64,000 nt of DNA, taken from Halorubrum ruber. Lineage in GTDB: Archaea; Halobacteriota; Halobacteria; Halobacteriales; Haloferacaceae. Position numbers and translations under genes: made by a program. How positions within the stretch are numbered: the first letter of the stretch is position 1; each line of letters opens with the position of its first letter. The stretch spans positions 2,403,218 through 2,467,217 of the forward strand of contig NZ_CP073695.1 of assembly GCF_018228765.1 (NCBI RefSeq), written 5' to 3'. Below the pieces are notes generated by a model. The model was not told the origin of the DNA. It was given only the letters and a program-made list of their open reading frames with translations, and searched no databases. This document shows positions 42,646 through 52,001 of the stretch, piece after piece.

Positions 42646-43827
42646 TCAGTTCAGGCAGGCCGCCACGACGCGCAGCGCGGCCTCGCCCCGCACCTCGTTC
42701 GCGAGCAGCGGGACCCGCTTCACCTCGCGCCCGCGGAACAGGTCGGTCGCCTCCCGGAGCGCGTTCTGCTGGACCTCCCAGCGGCGCGCGCAGAACTCGC
42801 AGGTCTCCGGGTTCGGCTCCACGACCCAGTCGGGGTCGATCCCGGAGCCGTCCCCGTCGGTCACGTCGCCGACGCCCTCCATCACCCGGTTGACGACGAG
42901 CGTGTTCACGGGAATCTGAAACTCGTCGAGGCGCGCGACGAGCCGCTCGGACTCGACGACGCTCATCTCCTCGGGGATCATCACGACGCGGAAGTCGGTC
43001 TTCTCGGGGTCCCGGAGGACGGCCCGCAGGCGCTCGATGCGCTCGCGGAGCTCCTCGAGGTCGGCGGAGGGGTCCGGCTCGTCGTCGCCGCCGCCGAACA
43101 TCCCCTTGATCCCGTCCATCATGCCGGAGAAGCGCTGGCGGAGCTTCATCACGCGGCCGAGCATCGAGTCCATGATCTCCGGCAGCTGGAGCAGCCGGAG
43201 GGTGTGGCCCGTCGGCGCGGTGTCGACGACGACGCGGTCGAATCGCGGATCGTCGAGGTACTCCAGCAGCTGGCGCATCGCCGCCGCCTCGTCGGCGCCG
43301 GGCATCGTGCCGCCGAGGAGGCCGCCGAGCCCCTCGCCGTCCTCGCCGTCGATGGCGTCTCCGCCGGCGCCGCCCATCGGGCCCTCGCCGCCCATCCCAC
43401 CCATCGCGTCACCCATCTCGCCGAGCCCGCCGAGCGGGTCGCCGTCGGCGCCGAACATCCCCTCGTCCATCGCGGCGTCGGGGTCGATCTCGGCGGCGTA
43501 CAGCGGCATGTCCTCGCGGATACGCGCGGGCTCGGCGGGAATTTCGGTCTCGTAGGTGTCTGAAAGGGAATGGGCTGGGTCGGTGGAGACCACGAGCGTG
43601 CGGACGCCGCCCGCGGCCGAGGCGAGCCCCGTCGCGGCCGCCATCGTCGTCTTCCCGACGCCGCCCTTCCCGCCGTACAGCACGTAGTCGGGCGCGTCGA
43701 CGCCCGCTGGTAGGTCGGCGAGGTCGTCGTCGACGGTGAGGGATTCGTCGCCGTCGGCCGGCTCAACGGGACCTTCGTCTTCGGGCTCGTCGACCCGGTC
43801 GACGGGTTCGACGTCGATGTCGTCCAT
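42646..43827 (-). CDS. ArsA/Get3-family ATPase
   Basis: A 393-residue P-loop ATPase of the ArsA/GET3 type. It has the deviant Walker A GGKGGVGKTT at 52-61, switch I STDPAHSLSD and switch II VVDTAPTGHTLRLL. A Gly/Met-rich insert of about 50 residues (about 124-175; GGLGEMGDAMGGMGGEGPMGG) precedes the switch II strand. A C-terminal CEFC pair could bind zinc at a dimer interface. No arsenic genes adjoin it, so a tail-anchored-protein or general targeting role is as likely as arsenite transport. Confidence 0.87.
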   Translation of the reverse strand: MDDIDVEPVDRVDEPEDEGPVEPADGDESLTVDDDLADLPAGVDAPDYVLYGGKGGVGKTTMAAATGLASAAGGVRTLVVSTDPAHSLSDTYETEIPAEPARIREDMPLYAAEIDPDAAMDEGMFGADGDPLGGLGEMGDAMGGMGGEGPMGGAGGDAIDGEDGEGLGGLLGGTMPGADEAAAMRQLLEYLDDPRFDRVVVDTAPTGHTLRLLQLPEIMDSMLGRVMKLRQRFSGMMDGIKGMFGGGDDEPDPSADLEELRERIERLRAVLRDPEKTDFRVVMIPEEMSVVESERLVARLDEFQIPVNTLVVNRVMEGVGDVTDGDGSGIDPDWVVEPNPETCEFCARRWEVQQNALREATDLFRGREVKRVPLLANEVRGEAALRVVAACLN

Positions 43828-43920
43828 ATCGAACCCTCGTTCCGGCGGGCTTGTGTACCCGTCGGTCCAGATAAGGTGTCGGCTTTGTACCCCCTGCGAG
43901 GACGTTCGAACTCTCCGCCA

Positions 43921-44093
43921 CTCATTTATAAATCGTCGATTGCGGAGTGGCGGTGACTGTCGCCAGAGCCCCAGCCGATCACTTATAAAAAAAAAGAACT
44001 GGCAGATAGACGGTGAATACCTCCAGAGCCCGACCGATTACTTATAAATAACTGATCGCGGATCGGCGAAGAACACCGCCAAAGCCCCAGCCG
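43921..44093 (+). repeat. Repeat array B: three ~60-bp units with TTATAAA boxes
   Basis: Boxes begin at about 43924 (ATTTATAAAT), 43982 (CTTATAAAAA) and 44041 (CTTATAAATA), a period of 58-60 bp. Units end in variants of CCAAAGCCCCAGCCGATTA and hold a GGCG..8 nt..CGCC stem in units 1 and 3. A further box (GTTGTTTATGAATA, about 44338-44351) lies beyond the structured block. The units match those of array A. The 43828-43920 stretch between the ArsA-type gene and the array shows only its likely promoter. Confidence 0.75.
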
Positions 44094-44336
44094 GCGAGGC
44101 CGACGTACGCTCGCTGCGTTCCTCAGTCGGTCGCTGGCGCTCCCTCCTTGCGGTACTTGCGTCGCCTACGTCGGCCTCGCGACTGCCCCTTTGAGTCCCG
44201 CCCCGCACAGCGACCGCAGCCTCACACCTCCCCAGCCTCGCCGCTAGCTCCCTCCGGTCGCTCGCGGCGTCCCTCGCGCGTGCTCCTCGCGGCCGCCGGG
44301 GGCGGCCGCTCGCAGGCACGCGCCACCGCACAGCCG
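44094..44336 (+). other. Structured intergenic element, copy B
   Basis: The same architecture as copy A. A 14-bp perfect stem pairs 44094-44107 with 44167-44180. After the shared GCGACTGCCCCTTTGAGTCC string, an 8-bp stem pairs 44276-44283 (GCGCGTGC) with 44316-44323 and encloses a perfect 9-bp hairpin (44289-44309). The long-stem sequence differs from copy A at three pairs, all compensated. The two internal hairpins of copy A are absent here. No protein is supported; an open frame on the minus strand exists in both copies but follows the repeat. Confidence 0.7.
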
Positions 44337-44351
44337 GTTGTTTATGAATAG

Positions 44352-44444
44352 TTATTCGATCGCGCCGTCGCGATCGCCGGCCATCCCGAGGTCGGTCAGC
44401 GCGTCGAAGAAGTCGGGGAAGGGGACGCCGACGTGTTCGGCGCC
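44352..44444 (-). pseudogene. Remnant of an aroA 3' end
   Basis: Read on the minus strand this gives GAEHVGVPFPDFFDALTDLGM followed by nine more residues and a TAA stop. The intact aroA ends [26 protein letters not shown]. About 17 of 25 residues agree, with no upstream aroA sequence. It is a diverged fragment of the aroA C-terminus, lying between structured element B and a small membrane gene, and about 340 bp from the intact aroA end. It is too diverged to be a recent duplication. Confidence 0.7.
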
Positions 44445-44454
44445 GCTGTCGGCG

Positions 44455-44712
44455 TCAGCCCAGCCGCTTCATCGAGATCAGCGCCGTCGGGATCATGATC
44501 GGGATCGTGAGGATGGCCCCCGTGATCACGACGAACGGCGCGACCCCGGCGATCGGGTACGCGAGCAGGTCGACGGCCAACGCGTTGACCGCGCTCACCG
44601 TCACCGTGTACGCGATCACGGTGAGCGCAACGATCGTCGAGAACACGACGCCGACGACGAGCGCCGCGTTCGGTCCGCCCGCCCCTTCGTTCGACGACGG
44701 TTCGCCACTCAT
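44455..44712 (-). CDS. Small two-helix membrane protein
   Basis: An 85-residue protein (MSGEPSSNEGAGGPNAALVVGVVFSTIVALTVIAY) with two long hydrophobic segments (about 18-40 and 48-78), ending SMKRLG. No motif is recognised. It sits between the aroA remnant and the intact aroA, and appears to have an AT-rich promoter (AATATACAC box about 28 nt upstream). The block may have been placed at the aroA 3' end as a unit. Confidence 0.6.
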   Translation of the reverse strand: MSGEPSSNEGAGGPNAALVVGVVFSTIVALTVIAYTVTVSAVNALAVDLLAYPIAGVAPFVVITGAILTIPIMIPTALISMKRLG

Positions 44713-44779
44713 CTGCTGTCTGCCACCATGTAATCTTGTGTATATTGTGAACGGCTATAATCATTGGCTTCTCCGCGCG

Positions 44780-46153
44780 TCAGTCGCGATCGACGGTCAT
44801 CCCGAGGTCGGCCATGGTCTCGAAGAAACCGGGGAAGGAGACGTCGACGTGTTCGGCGCCGCGGACGGTCGTCGTCCCCTCGGCGGCGAGCGCGGCGACG
44901 GACAGCGCCATCACGATCCGGTGGTCGTGACGGCCGTCGACGGTGGCTCCCGTGAGATCGCTCGCGTCGCCGTGAATCGTGAGTACGTCCGGCTCCTCGG
45001 TCGTCTCCGCGCCCAGCGTTTCGAGCTCCTCGGCCATCGCGGCGACGCGGTCGGTCTCCTTGTAGCGGACGTGTTCGCAGTTCTCGATCCGGGTGTCGCC
45101 GTCCGCGACGGCGCCGAGCGCGGCGATCGTCGGGAGGAGGTCGGGCGTGTCGCCCACGTCGACGGTCACGCCGGAGAGGTCGGCGCGCTCGACGGCGATC
45201 TCGCCGGCCTCGCGGTCCCACTCGATGTCGGCGCCCATCTCCTCGACGATCTCGACGATGGCCGCGTCGCCCTGCGCGCTCGGCCGCGCGCCCTCGATCC
45301 GGACCGCCTCGCCGGGCGCGGCCGCGACCGCGCCCGCCCCGAGCAGGTACGAGATAGAGGAGAAGTCCCCCGGCACGGCGTAGCTGCCGCCCGCGGGCTC
45401 GTAGGTCTGCCCGCCGGGAACGGAAAAGCCCGCGGCGCCGGCGGCGCCGTCGAGCGGGTCGCCCGCCGCGTCGACCGGGGTCGCCTCGACGCCGAAGTCC
45501 GCGAGCAGTTCGAGCGTGATGTCGACGTACGGCGCCGACTTGAGGTCGGTCGTGAGTTCGACCTCGACCCCCTCGTCGGTGACCGCGCCGGCCATCAGCA
45601 GCGCGGTGACGTACTGCGAGGAGACGTCGCCGGGAATCGCGACCGCGCCGCCTTCGAGCGGGCCCGAGACGACGAGCGGGGCCTGCCCGTTGCCGCGGGT
45701 CGACTCCGCGCGCACGCCGAGGTCGCCGAGCGCGTCGAGGAGCGGTCCCTGCGGCCGCGATCGGAGAGAGCTGTCGCCTGTGAGGACGGTCGTGCCGTCC
45801 GCGAGCGCGGCCGCCGCGGTGACGAGCCGCATCGTCGTCCCGGAGTTCGCGCAGTCGATCACGTCGTCCGGGACGGCGGGGCGGCCGCCGAACCCCTCAA
45901 CCGCGATCGCGTCGGCGTCGCCCGGAATTGCGGCCGCGCCGTCGCCGCCGCGCTCGCTCCCGGCGGGCGCGACCGACCCGCCGAACGCCGTGACCGCGCG
46001 GGCGGTCGCCCGCGTGTCGGCGGAGATCAGCGGCGACTCGACGGTCGCGCCGTCGCTGTAGCCGGCCGCGAGCAGCGCGCGGTGGGTGTAGCTCTTCGAC
46101 GGCGGCGCGCGGGCGGTCCCCCGGAGCTCTGAGCGCGTGACGTGTACGTCCAT
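44780..46153 (-). CDS. aroA: 3-phosphoshikimate 1-carboxyvinyltransferase (EPSP synthase)
   Basis: Catalyses shikimate-3-phosphate plus PEP to EPSP in aromatic amino acid synthesis. The 457-residue protein shows [19 protein letters not shown] (Lys and Ser/Arg of the S3P site), [35 protein letters not shown]-like [13 protein letters not shown] and the C-terminal [15 protein letters not shown]. It is a little longer than typical bacterial enzymes, with inserts about 62-75. ATG 46153 starts the fold. It diverges from mbf1. A fragment of its 3' end is repeated downstream. Confidence 0.95.
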   Translation of the reverse strand: MDVHVTRSELRGTARAPPSKSYTHRALLAAGYSDGATVESPLISADTRATARAVTAFGGSVAPAGSERGGDGAAAIPGDADAIAVEGFGGRPAVPDDVIDCANSGTTMRLVTAAAALADGTTVLTGDSSLRSRPQGPLLDALGDLGVRAESTRGNGQAPLVVSGPLEGGAVAIPGDVSSQYVTALLMAGAVTDEGVEVELTTDLKSAPYVDITLELLADFGVEATPVDAAGDPLDGAAGAAGFSVPGGQTYEPAGGSYAVPGDFSSISYLLGAGAVAAAPGEAVRIEGARPSAQGDAAIVEIVEEMGADIEWDREAGEIAVERADLSGVTVDVGDTPDLLPTIAALGAVADGDTRIENCEHVRYKETDRVAAMAEELETLGAETTEEPDVLTIHGDASDLTGATVDGRHDHRIVMALSVAALAAEGTTTVRGAEHVDVSFPGFFETMADLGMTVDRD

Positions 46154-46260
46154 ACCCCACCCTGCCGGCCGCGACGACAAGTCGGTACCGACCGCGGCAC
46201 GATTGCGGCCGGGACGCAGTCGGAGTGCGTCCCTCCGCGCCGCGGAGCCGCGGCACACCC

Positions 46261-46267
46261 TTTATAC
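46261..46267 (+). promoter_or_regulatory. Putative TATA box of mbf1
   Basis: TTTATAC 30 nt before the mbf1 ATG, predicting a leaderless mRNA. Confidence 0.6.
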
Positions 46268-46290
46268 CATCGGGAGCGTTAGCGTCGCGT

Positions 46291-46827
46291 ATGCCCCAGT
46301 GTGAGATGTGCGGCGCCGAGGAGGCCTCGCTGACGACGACGAAGGTCGAAGGCGCCGAGCTGGAGCTCTGTAGCTCGTGTACGGACTTCGGCACCGAGGT
46401 CCGCGACGAGTCGACGAGCTCCGGCGGCGGCAAGTACTCCACCAGCTCCAGCACCGGGAAGTCGTCCTCGTCGTCCGGCTCGTCCGGCTCGTCGAGCGGG
46501 TCCGGAAGTTCCGGCGGCTCGACCCGCCCACGCGACATGTTCGACGACATGGACGAGATCGCCACCGACTACGACGAGCGGATCCGGGAGGCGCGGGAGT
46601 CGCGCGGGCTGAGCCAGGAGGAGCTCGCCGACCAGCTCAACGAGAAGGCGAGTCTCATCCGCAAGCTCGAACGCGGCGACACGCTCCCGACCGACGAGGT
46701 CCAGCGCAAGCTCGAACGCGCGCTCGACATCTCCTTGGTCGAGGGGCAGTCGTCCGACGACGCCGACTGGGAGACGAACGACGCTGGCACGATGACGCTC
46801 GGCGACGTCGTCAAGCGGAAGGATTAG
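46291..46827 (+). CDS. mbf1: Multiprotein bridging factor MBF1-type HTH protein
   Basis: A 178-residue protein. It has an N-terminal zinc ribbon (MPQCEMCGAEE...CSSCTDF), a Ser/Gly-rich linker of about 30 residues (48-80) and a Cro/C1-type HTH (about 92-150; IREARESRGLSQEELADQLNEKASLIRKLERGDTLPTDEVQRKLERAL). This is the archaeal MBF1 layout. It links transcription factors with TBP in eukaryotes; in archaea a ribosome-linked role is also reported. The unusually long Ser-rich linker is a haloarchaeal feature. Confidence 0.92.
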   Translation: MPQCEMCGAEEASLTTTKVEGAELELCSSCTDFGTEVRDESTSSGGGKYSTSSSTGKSSSSSGSSGSSSGSGSSGGSTRPRDMFDDMDEIATDYDERIREARESRGLSQEELADQLNEKASLIRKLERGDTLPTDEVQRKLERALDISLVEGQSSDDADWETNDAGTMTLGDVVKRKD

Positions 46828-46905
46828 TCACCGGGCCGTCGCCCGCGCCCTCCTTCCGACGCACCGCCAGGCTCCGACGAGCGGGTCGTCGGACGCTCGC
46901 GGCCG

Positions 46906-47685
46906 TCACGCCGTCGCGCCGCCGTCGTCCGTCTGCTCCGATCCGCCGTACCGCTCGGTGAGGTAGTCGATGATGTAGTCGACCGTCTCGGGGTCGTAGC
47001 TCCAGAAGCCGTAGAACTCGCCGGGCGCGCGCTCCTCGGCGAGCAGCGCGCACTTCGCGTCCTCGTAGCCGCCCCCGTCGTACGCGACGAACCACGTCTC
47101 GCGGATCTCGGCGGTCTCGCCGACGTGGACGGTGTAGTGTTCGACGTCGGGCGCGTCCCCCTCGTCGGCCGCGTACGCGTGGACGTCGAGCCGCTCCTTC
47201 TCGCCGAGCAGGTCGTAGGTGTCCGCCTCGCCGGTGAGCACGTCGAGCGTCTGGAACCCCGCGTGGAGCGCCCCGTCGCCGACCCGCCAGGCGCGGTCCT
47301 CGATCTCCCGCGACGCGGCGACCATGTCTTCGCGGGAGTATGAGGTGAACATCGTCTCGTCGAGGTGGTCCAACACCGGCCGCCCGACGCGGTCCCCGGT
47401 TGCGCCCGCGCCTCCCGGAGCGTCGTCCCCGCCCCTCGCGCCCTCCGATCCGTCCTCGCCGGTGCCCGACAGCAGGTCGTCGACGGTCACGGCCGTGACG
47501 AACTCCCCGTCCCGCGCTAGCACGGCGAACTCCTCCGGGCCGGAGGCGGTCTGGTCGTCGACGATCCGGACGTTGCGGTCGGCGAAGTGCTCCCGGAGCT
47601 CGTCCGTCACCGCCGGATCGGCGTTGAACACGGTCAGCGTGGCCTCGTGCGCCTCCACGCCCGCGATGAGCTCGATGAGGGACAT
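46906..47685 (-). CDS. DICT-type sensory domain protein
   Basis: A 259-residue soluble protein. It begins [44 protein letters not shown] and resembles the DICT domain found with haloarchaeal signalling proteins. A Gly/Asp-rich linker lies about 78-98. The C-terminal half ([12 protein letters not shown] tail; [21 protein letters not shown]) is less familiar. A ligand or light-sensing role has been proposed for the family; no effector domain is present here. It faces mbf1 tail to tail and diverges from tpiA. Confidence 0.75.
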   Translation of the reverse strand: MSLIELIAGVEAHEATLTVFNADPAVTDELREHFADRNVRIVDDQTASGPEEFAVLARDGEFVTAVTVDDLLSGTGEDGSEGARGGDDAPGGAGATGDRVGRPVLDHLDETMFTSYSREDMVAASREIEDRAWRVGDGALHAGFQTLDVLTGEADTYDLLGEKERLDVHAYAADEGDAPDVEHYTVHVGETAEIRETWFVAYDGGGYEDAKCALLAEERAPGEFYGFWSYDPETVDYIIDYLTERYGGSEQTDDGGATA

Positions 47686-47829
47686 CCCTTGCCCGGACCC
47701 ACAGCATCGGGGTATAAGGACGTTTCTGCTCTCGGGGGCGCGTCCCTCGGCGTCGAGGGCTCGTCCGGGGCACCGAGACGCGCGCCGCGAAGCACGAACC
47801 TATTTGCGCCGCGCTCCCCGAGTGGGCGT

Positions 47830-48474
47830 ATGTTCATCCTGGTGAACCTCAAGGCGTACCCGTGCGATCCGATCGAGGTAGCGACCGCGGCCCGCGACGT
47901 CGCCGAGGCGTCCGGCGCGCGGATCGCCGTCTCGCCGCAGGCGGCCGACGTCGCCCGCGTCGCGGACACCGGCGTCGAGACGTGGGCCCAGCACGTCTCG
48001 CCGAACGCGCACGGCTCGCACACGGGCTCGACCTTGGCCGAGGCCGTCGCCGACAACGGCGCCGAGGGAACGCTGATCAACCACTCCGAGAACCGGCTGA
48101 AGCTCGCCGACGTCGACGGCTCCGTGCGCGCCGCCGAGCGCGCCGACCTGGAGACAATCGTCTGCGCGAACAACCCCGCGCAGGTCGGCGCCGCCGCCGC
48201 GCTCGGCCCGGACGCAGTCGCCGTCGAGCCCCCGGAACTCATCGGCGGCGACGTCTCCGTCGCCACCGCGGACCCGGGGATCGTCGAGGACGCGGTCGCG
48301 GCCGCCGAGGCCGTCGACCCCGCGGTCGACGTGTTCTGCGGCGCCGGCGTCTCGACGGGCGAGGACGTGTCGACCGCCGGCGACCTCGGCGCCGCCGGCG
48401 TCCTGCTGGCCTCCGGCGTCGCGAAGGCGGACGACCCCGAGGCCGTCCTCGAGGACCTCGTGAGCGGGATCTAA
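47830..48474 (+). CDS. tpiA: Triosephosphate isomerase, archaeal type
   Basis: Interconverts glyceraldehyde-3-phosphate and dihydroxyacetone phosphate. The 214-residue protein is shorter than bacterial enzymes, as in archaea. Active-site residues are Asn6 and Lys8 (VNLKAY), His85 (LINHSENR) and Glu133 ([10 protein letters not shown]). The phosphate-binding [10 protein letters not shown] and [11 protein letters not shown] segments close the barrel. Start ATG 47830 is unambiguous. The gene is monocistronic. Confidence 0.96.
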   Translation: MFILVNLKAYPCDPIEVATAARDVAEASGARIAVSPQAADVARVADTGVETWAQHVSPNAHGSHTGSTLAEAVADNGAEGTLINHSENRLKLADVDGSVRAAERADLETIVCANNPAQVGAAAALGPDAVAVEPPELIGGDVSVATADPGIVEDAVAAAEAVDPAVDVFCGAGVSTGEDVSTAGDLGAAGVLLASGVAKADDPEAVLEDLVSGI

Positions 48475-48675
48475 ATCGGCGGTCCGGGCCTCAGCGACAC
48501 GACTTCGCCGAATGTACGTCCGCGCTCGCGCCCGCGAACCCTCCGCGAGCGATCCCGAAAGCCGCTGCGTTTGCGGATCTGTATAAAGACACCGATGTGA
48601 GCGACTCACACGATCGAGAAATCGCACGACAGCAGCGGGTTCTCTCGTTCCGGCGAATGGCAGCATCTAGTAACC

Positions 48676-48680
48676 TTTAA
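48676..48680 (+). promoter_or_regulatory. Putative TATA element of dnaK
   Basis: TTTAA about 22 nt before ATG 48700, at the end of a 225-nt intergenic stretch that otherwise shows no clear signal. Confidence 0.4.
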
Positions 48681-48699
48681 CCGAAACAAGCCGCTACCT

Positions 48700-50637
48700 A
48701 TGAGCAAGATGGCGAGCAACAAGATTCTCGGTATCGACCTCGGTACCACCAACTCCGCGTTCGCGGTGATGGAGGGCGACGAGCCCGAGATCATCGCCAA
48801 CGCCGAGGGCGACCGGACGACGCCCTCGGTCGTCGCGTTCGCCGACGACGACGAGCGCCTCGTCGGCAAGCCGGCGAAGAACCAGGCCGTCCAGAACCCC
48901 GACCGCACGATCCAGTCGATCAAGCGGCACATGGGCGAGGACGACTACACCGTCGAGATCGGCGACGAGGAGTACACGCCGGAGCAGGTCTCGGCGATGA
49001 TCCTCCAGAAGATCAAACGCGACGCCGAGGAGTACCTCGGCGACGACGTCGAGAAGGCGGTGATCACGGTCCCCGCGTACTTCAACGACAAGCAGCGGCA
49101 GGCGACGAAAGACGCCGGCGAGATCGCCGGCTTCGAGGTCGAACGCATCGTCAACGAGCCGACCGCGGCCTCCATGGCGTACGGCCTCGACGACGAGTCC
49201 GACCAGACCGTCCTCGTGTACGACCTCGGGGGCGGCACGTTCGACGTCTCGGTCCTCGACCTCGGCGGCGGCGTCTACGAGGTCGTCGCCACGAACGGGG
49301 ACAACGACCTCGGCGGCGACGACTGGGACGAGGCGCTCATCGACCACCTCGCCGACGAGTTCCAGAACGACCACGGGATCGACCTCCGCGACGACCGGCA
49401 GGCGCTTCAGCGGCTGAAAGACGCCGCGGAGGAGGCGAAGATCGAGCTGTCGAACAAGAAGGAGACCACGGTCAACCTCCCCTTCGTCACCGCGACCGAC
49501 AGCGGCCCGGTCCACCTCGAACAGTCCGTCACCCGCGCGACGTTCGAGAACCTCACGTCCGACCTCATCGACCGCACCGTCGAGCCGACCGAGCAGGCGC
49601 TCTCGGACGCCGGCTACTCGAAGTCCGACATCGACGAGGTCATCCTCGTCGGCGGCTCCACCCGGATGCCGCAGGTCCAAGAGCAGGTCGAGGAGCTCGT
49701 CGGGCAGGAGCCGAAGAAGAACGTCAACCCCGACGAGGCGGTCGCGCTCGGCGCGGCGGTCCAAGGCGGCGTGCTCTCGGGCGACGTCGACGACATCGTC
49801 CTGCTGGACGTCACGCCGCTCTCGCTGGGTATCGAGGTGAAGGGCGGCCTCTTCGAGCGGCTCATCGAGAAGAACACCACGATCCCGACCGAGGAGTCGA
49901 AGGTGTTCACCACGGCCGCGGACAACCAGACCTCCGTCAACGTCCGCGTCTTCCAGGGCGAACGCGAGATCGCCGAGGAGAACGAGCTGCTCGGCGCCTT
50001 CCAGCTCTCCGGCATCCCGCCGGCGCCCGCCGGAACCCCCCAGATCGAGGTCTCGTTCAACATCGATGAGAACGGCATCGTCAACGTCGAGGCCGAAGAC
50101 CAGGGCTCGGGCAACGCCGAGTCGATCACCATCGAAGGGGGCGTCGGCCTCTCCGACGAGGAGATCGAGGAGATGCAAGAAGAGGCCGAGCAGCACGCCG
50201 AGGAGGACGAGGCCCGCCGCGAGCGGATCGAGGCCCGCAACGAGGCCGAGACGACGATCCAGCGCGCCGAGACCCTCCTCGAAGAGAACGAGGAGGAGCT
50301 CGACGACGACGAGCTCGTCGCCGACATCGAGGCGGCCATCGAGGATGTCGAAGAGGTCCTCGAAGACGAGGACGCCGACACCGAGGAGATCGAGTCCGCC
50401 ACCGAGGCGCTCACCGAGGAGCTCCAGGAGATCGGCAAGCAGATGTACGAGGGGCAGGCCGCGCAGGCCGGTCCGGGCGGCGCGGGCGGCGCCGGTCCCG
50501 GCGGGATGGGCGGCATGGGCGGCGCCGGCGGTCCGGGCGGCGCGGCGGGCCCCGGCGGCGCCGGTCCCGGCGCCGACGGCGACGACGAGGAGTACGTCGA
50601 CGCCGACTTCGAGGACGTTGATGAGAACGACGAGTAG
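48700..50637 (+). CDS. dnaK: Chaperone DnaK (Hsp70)
   Basis: A 645-residue Hsp70. The N-terminal ATPase domain has [29 protein letters not shown] and [13 protein letters not shown]. The substrate-binding domain includes [14 protein letters not shown], a helical lid follows, and a Gly/Pro-rich tail (about 590-625) ends in the acidic DVDENDE. Length is normal. No grpE lies upstream here. The last codons are built by a 60-bp double-hairpin insertion; without it the tail would read EDVDDDEE and stop at 50702. It is followed by dnaJ. Confidence 0.96.
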   Translation: MSKMASNKILGIDLGTTNSAFAVMEGDEPEIIANAEGDRTTPSVVAFADDDERLVGKPAKNQAVQNPDRTIQSIKRHMGEDDYTVEIGDEEYTPEQVSAMILQKIKRDAEEYLGDDVEKAVITVPAYFNDKQRQATKDAGEIAGFEVERIVNEPTAASMAYGLDDESDQTVLVYDLGGGTFDVSVLDLGGGVYEVVATNGDNDLGGDDWDEALIDHLADEFQNDHGIDLRDDRQALQRLKDAAEEAKIELSNKKETTVNLPFVTATDSGPVHLEQSVTRATFENLTSDLIDRTVEPTEQALSDAGYSKSDIDEVILVGGSTRMPQVQEQVEELVGQEPKKNVNPDEAVALGAAVQGGVLSGDVDDIVLLDVTPLSLGIEVKGGLFERLIEKNTTIPTEESKVFTTAADNQTSVNVRVFQGEREIAEENELLGAFQLSGIPPAPAGTPQIEVSFNIDENGIVNVEAEDQGSGNAESITIEGGVGLSDEEIEEMQEEAEQHAEEDEARRERIEARNEAETTIQRAETLLEENEEELDDDELVADIEAAIEDVEEVLEDEDADTEEIESATEALTEELQEIGKQMYEGQAAQAGPGGAGGAGPGGMGGMGGAGGPGGAAGPGGAGPGADGDDEEYVDADFEDVDENDE

Positions 50638-50678
50638 TCGTTCTCATCAGCCAACCAGAACTGCTTCGCAGTTCTGGT
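50619..50678. mobile_element. 60-bp double-hairpin insertion with 5-bp direct repeats at the dnaK 3' end
   Basis: Hairpin 1 (50619-50649) has 13-bp perfect arms around GAGTA and contains the dnaK stop. Hairpin 2 (50654-50678) has 11-bp perfect arms around TTC. They are separated by GCCA, and both share the AGAAC core. GACGT flanks the block on each side (50614-50618 and 50679-50683), like a target-site duplication. Removing the block and one GACGT restores an acidic DnaK tail in frame. It could act as a mini transposable element or as an RNA processing/termination structure. Confidence 0.5.
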
Positions 50679-50784
50679 GACGTGGACGACGACGAGGAGT
50701 AACCCCCGCCGAGCTGACTTTCGACGCCCCGACCCCGCCGTTTAAATCGACCCGTCGATCAACACTAACCAACGAACGCAACGC

Positions 50785-51953
50785 ATGAGCGAAGATTTCT
50801 ACGACGTCCTCGGCGTGTCGCGGGACGCCAGCGAGGAGGAGATAAAGAAGGCGTACCGCAAGCAGGCCGCGAAACACCACCCCGACGTCAGCGACGACGA
50901 GAACGCCGAGGAGCGGTTCAAGAAGATCCAGAAGGCCAAGGAGGTGCTCACCGACGAGCAGAAGCGCCAGCAGTACGACCAGATGGGCCACGACCGGTTC
51001 ACCGAGGCCGACAAGCGCGGCGCGACCGGCGGTGGCGGTGCCGGTCCCGGCGGCGCCGGCGGGCCCTTCGGCGGCGCAGGGGGTGCGGGCGGCGCCGGCG
51101 GGTTCGAGGACATCTTCAACCAGTTCTTCGGCGGCGGTGGCGGTCGCGGCGGCGGTGGCGGCGGCAACCGTCCGCGACAGGGCCGCGACCTCAAGACGGG
51201 GCTGACGATCGACCTCGAGGAGGCGTTCGAGGGCGCGACCAAGGAGGTCACGCTCACGCGACCGACGACCTGCGCCACCTGCGACGGCGCGGGCCACCCC
51301 CGGACGCGGACGTGGAGACGTGCCCGCAGTGTAACGGCCGCGGACAGGTCCAGCAGGTCCAGCAGACGCCGCTCGGCCGCGTCCAGCAGACGTCGACGTG
51401 TCCTCGGTGCGAGGGCGAGGGCGAGCTGTACAGCGAGGACTGCGCCGACTGCGGCGGCGACGGCGTCGTCCGCGAGGAGGCGACGCTCTCGGTCGAGATT
51501 CCGGCCGGGATCCGCTCCGGACAGAGCCTCCGGATGGAGCGCGAGGGCGCGCCCGGCGAAAACGGCGGGCCGAAGGGCGACCTGCTCATCGAGGTCGACG
51601 TCGACGTCGGCGACCGGTTCGAGCGCGACGGCGACGACCTCCGCGTCAACGAGGCCGTCTCCTTCCCGCAGGCCGTCTTCGGCGACACCATCGAGGTTGA
51701 GACGGTCGACGGCAGCGTCGAGATGGACGTCCCCGCCGGCACCCAGAGCGGCGAGACGTTCCGCCTTCAGGGGAAGGGGATGCCCCGGCTCCGGCGCCGC
51801 GGGCGCGGCGACCTCTACGTCCAGGTCGCCGTCGTCGTCCCCGAGTCGCTCAACGACGAACAGCGCGAGGCGCTGGAGGCGTTCGCCGAGGCCGGCGGCG
51901 AGGACATCGACGTCGGCGGCGGCTTCTTCGAGAAGCTGAAGAGCTCCTTCTGA
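50785..51953 (+). pseudogene. dnaJ: Chaperone DnaJ (Hsp40), interrupted by a one-base frameshift
   Basis: Cochaperone of DnaK. Frame 1 (from ATG 50785) gives the J domain (about 1-70, with the HPD triad in KHHPDVS), a Gly-rich linker and the first zinc motif CATCDGAG. The reading then shifts. Frame 3 (51312-51953) carries the next three zinc motifs [16 protein letters not shown] and CADCGGDG and the complete C-terminal peptide-binding domain. One extra C in the C5 run at 51297-51301 would join them as [15 protein letters not shown]. All other parts look intact, so a real recent mutation or a sequencing/assembly error is equally possible. Confidence 0.88.
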
Positions 51954-52001
51954 GCTTCCGCTGCCCGTACCTTTTCCGCGCTCCGGACCCATCGTCGACG
52001 C

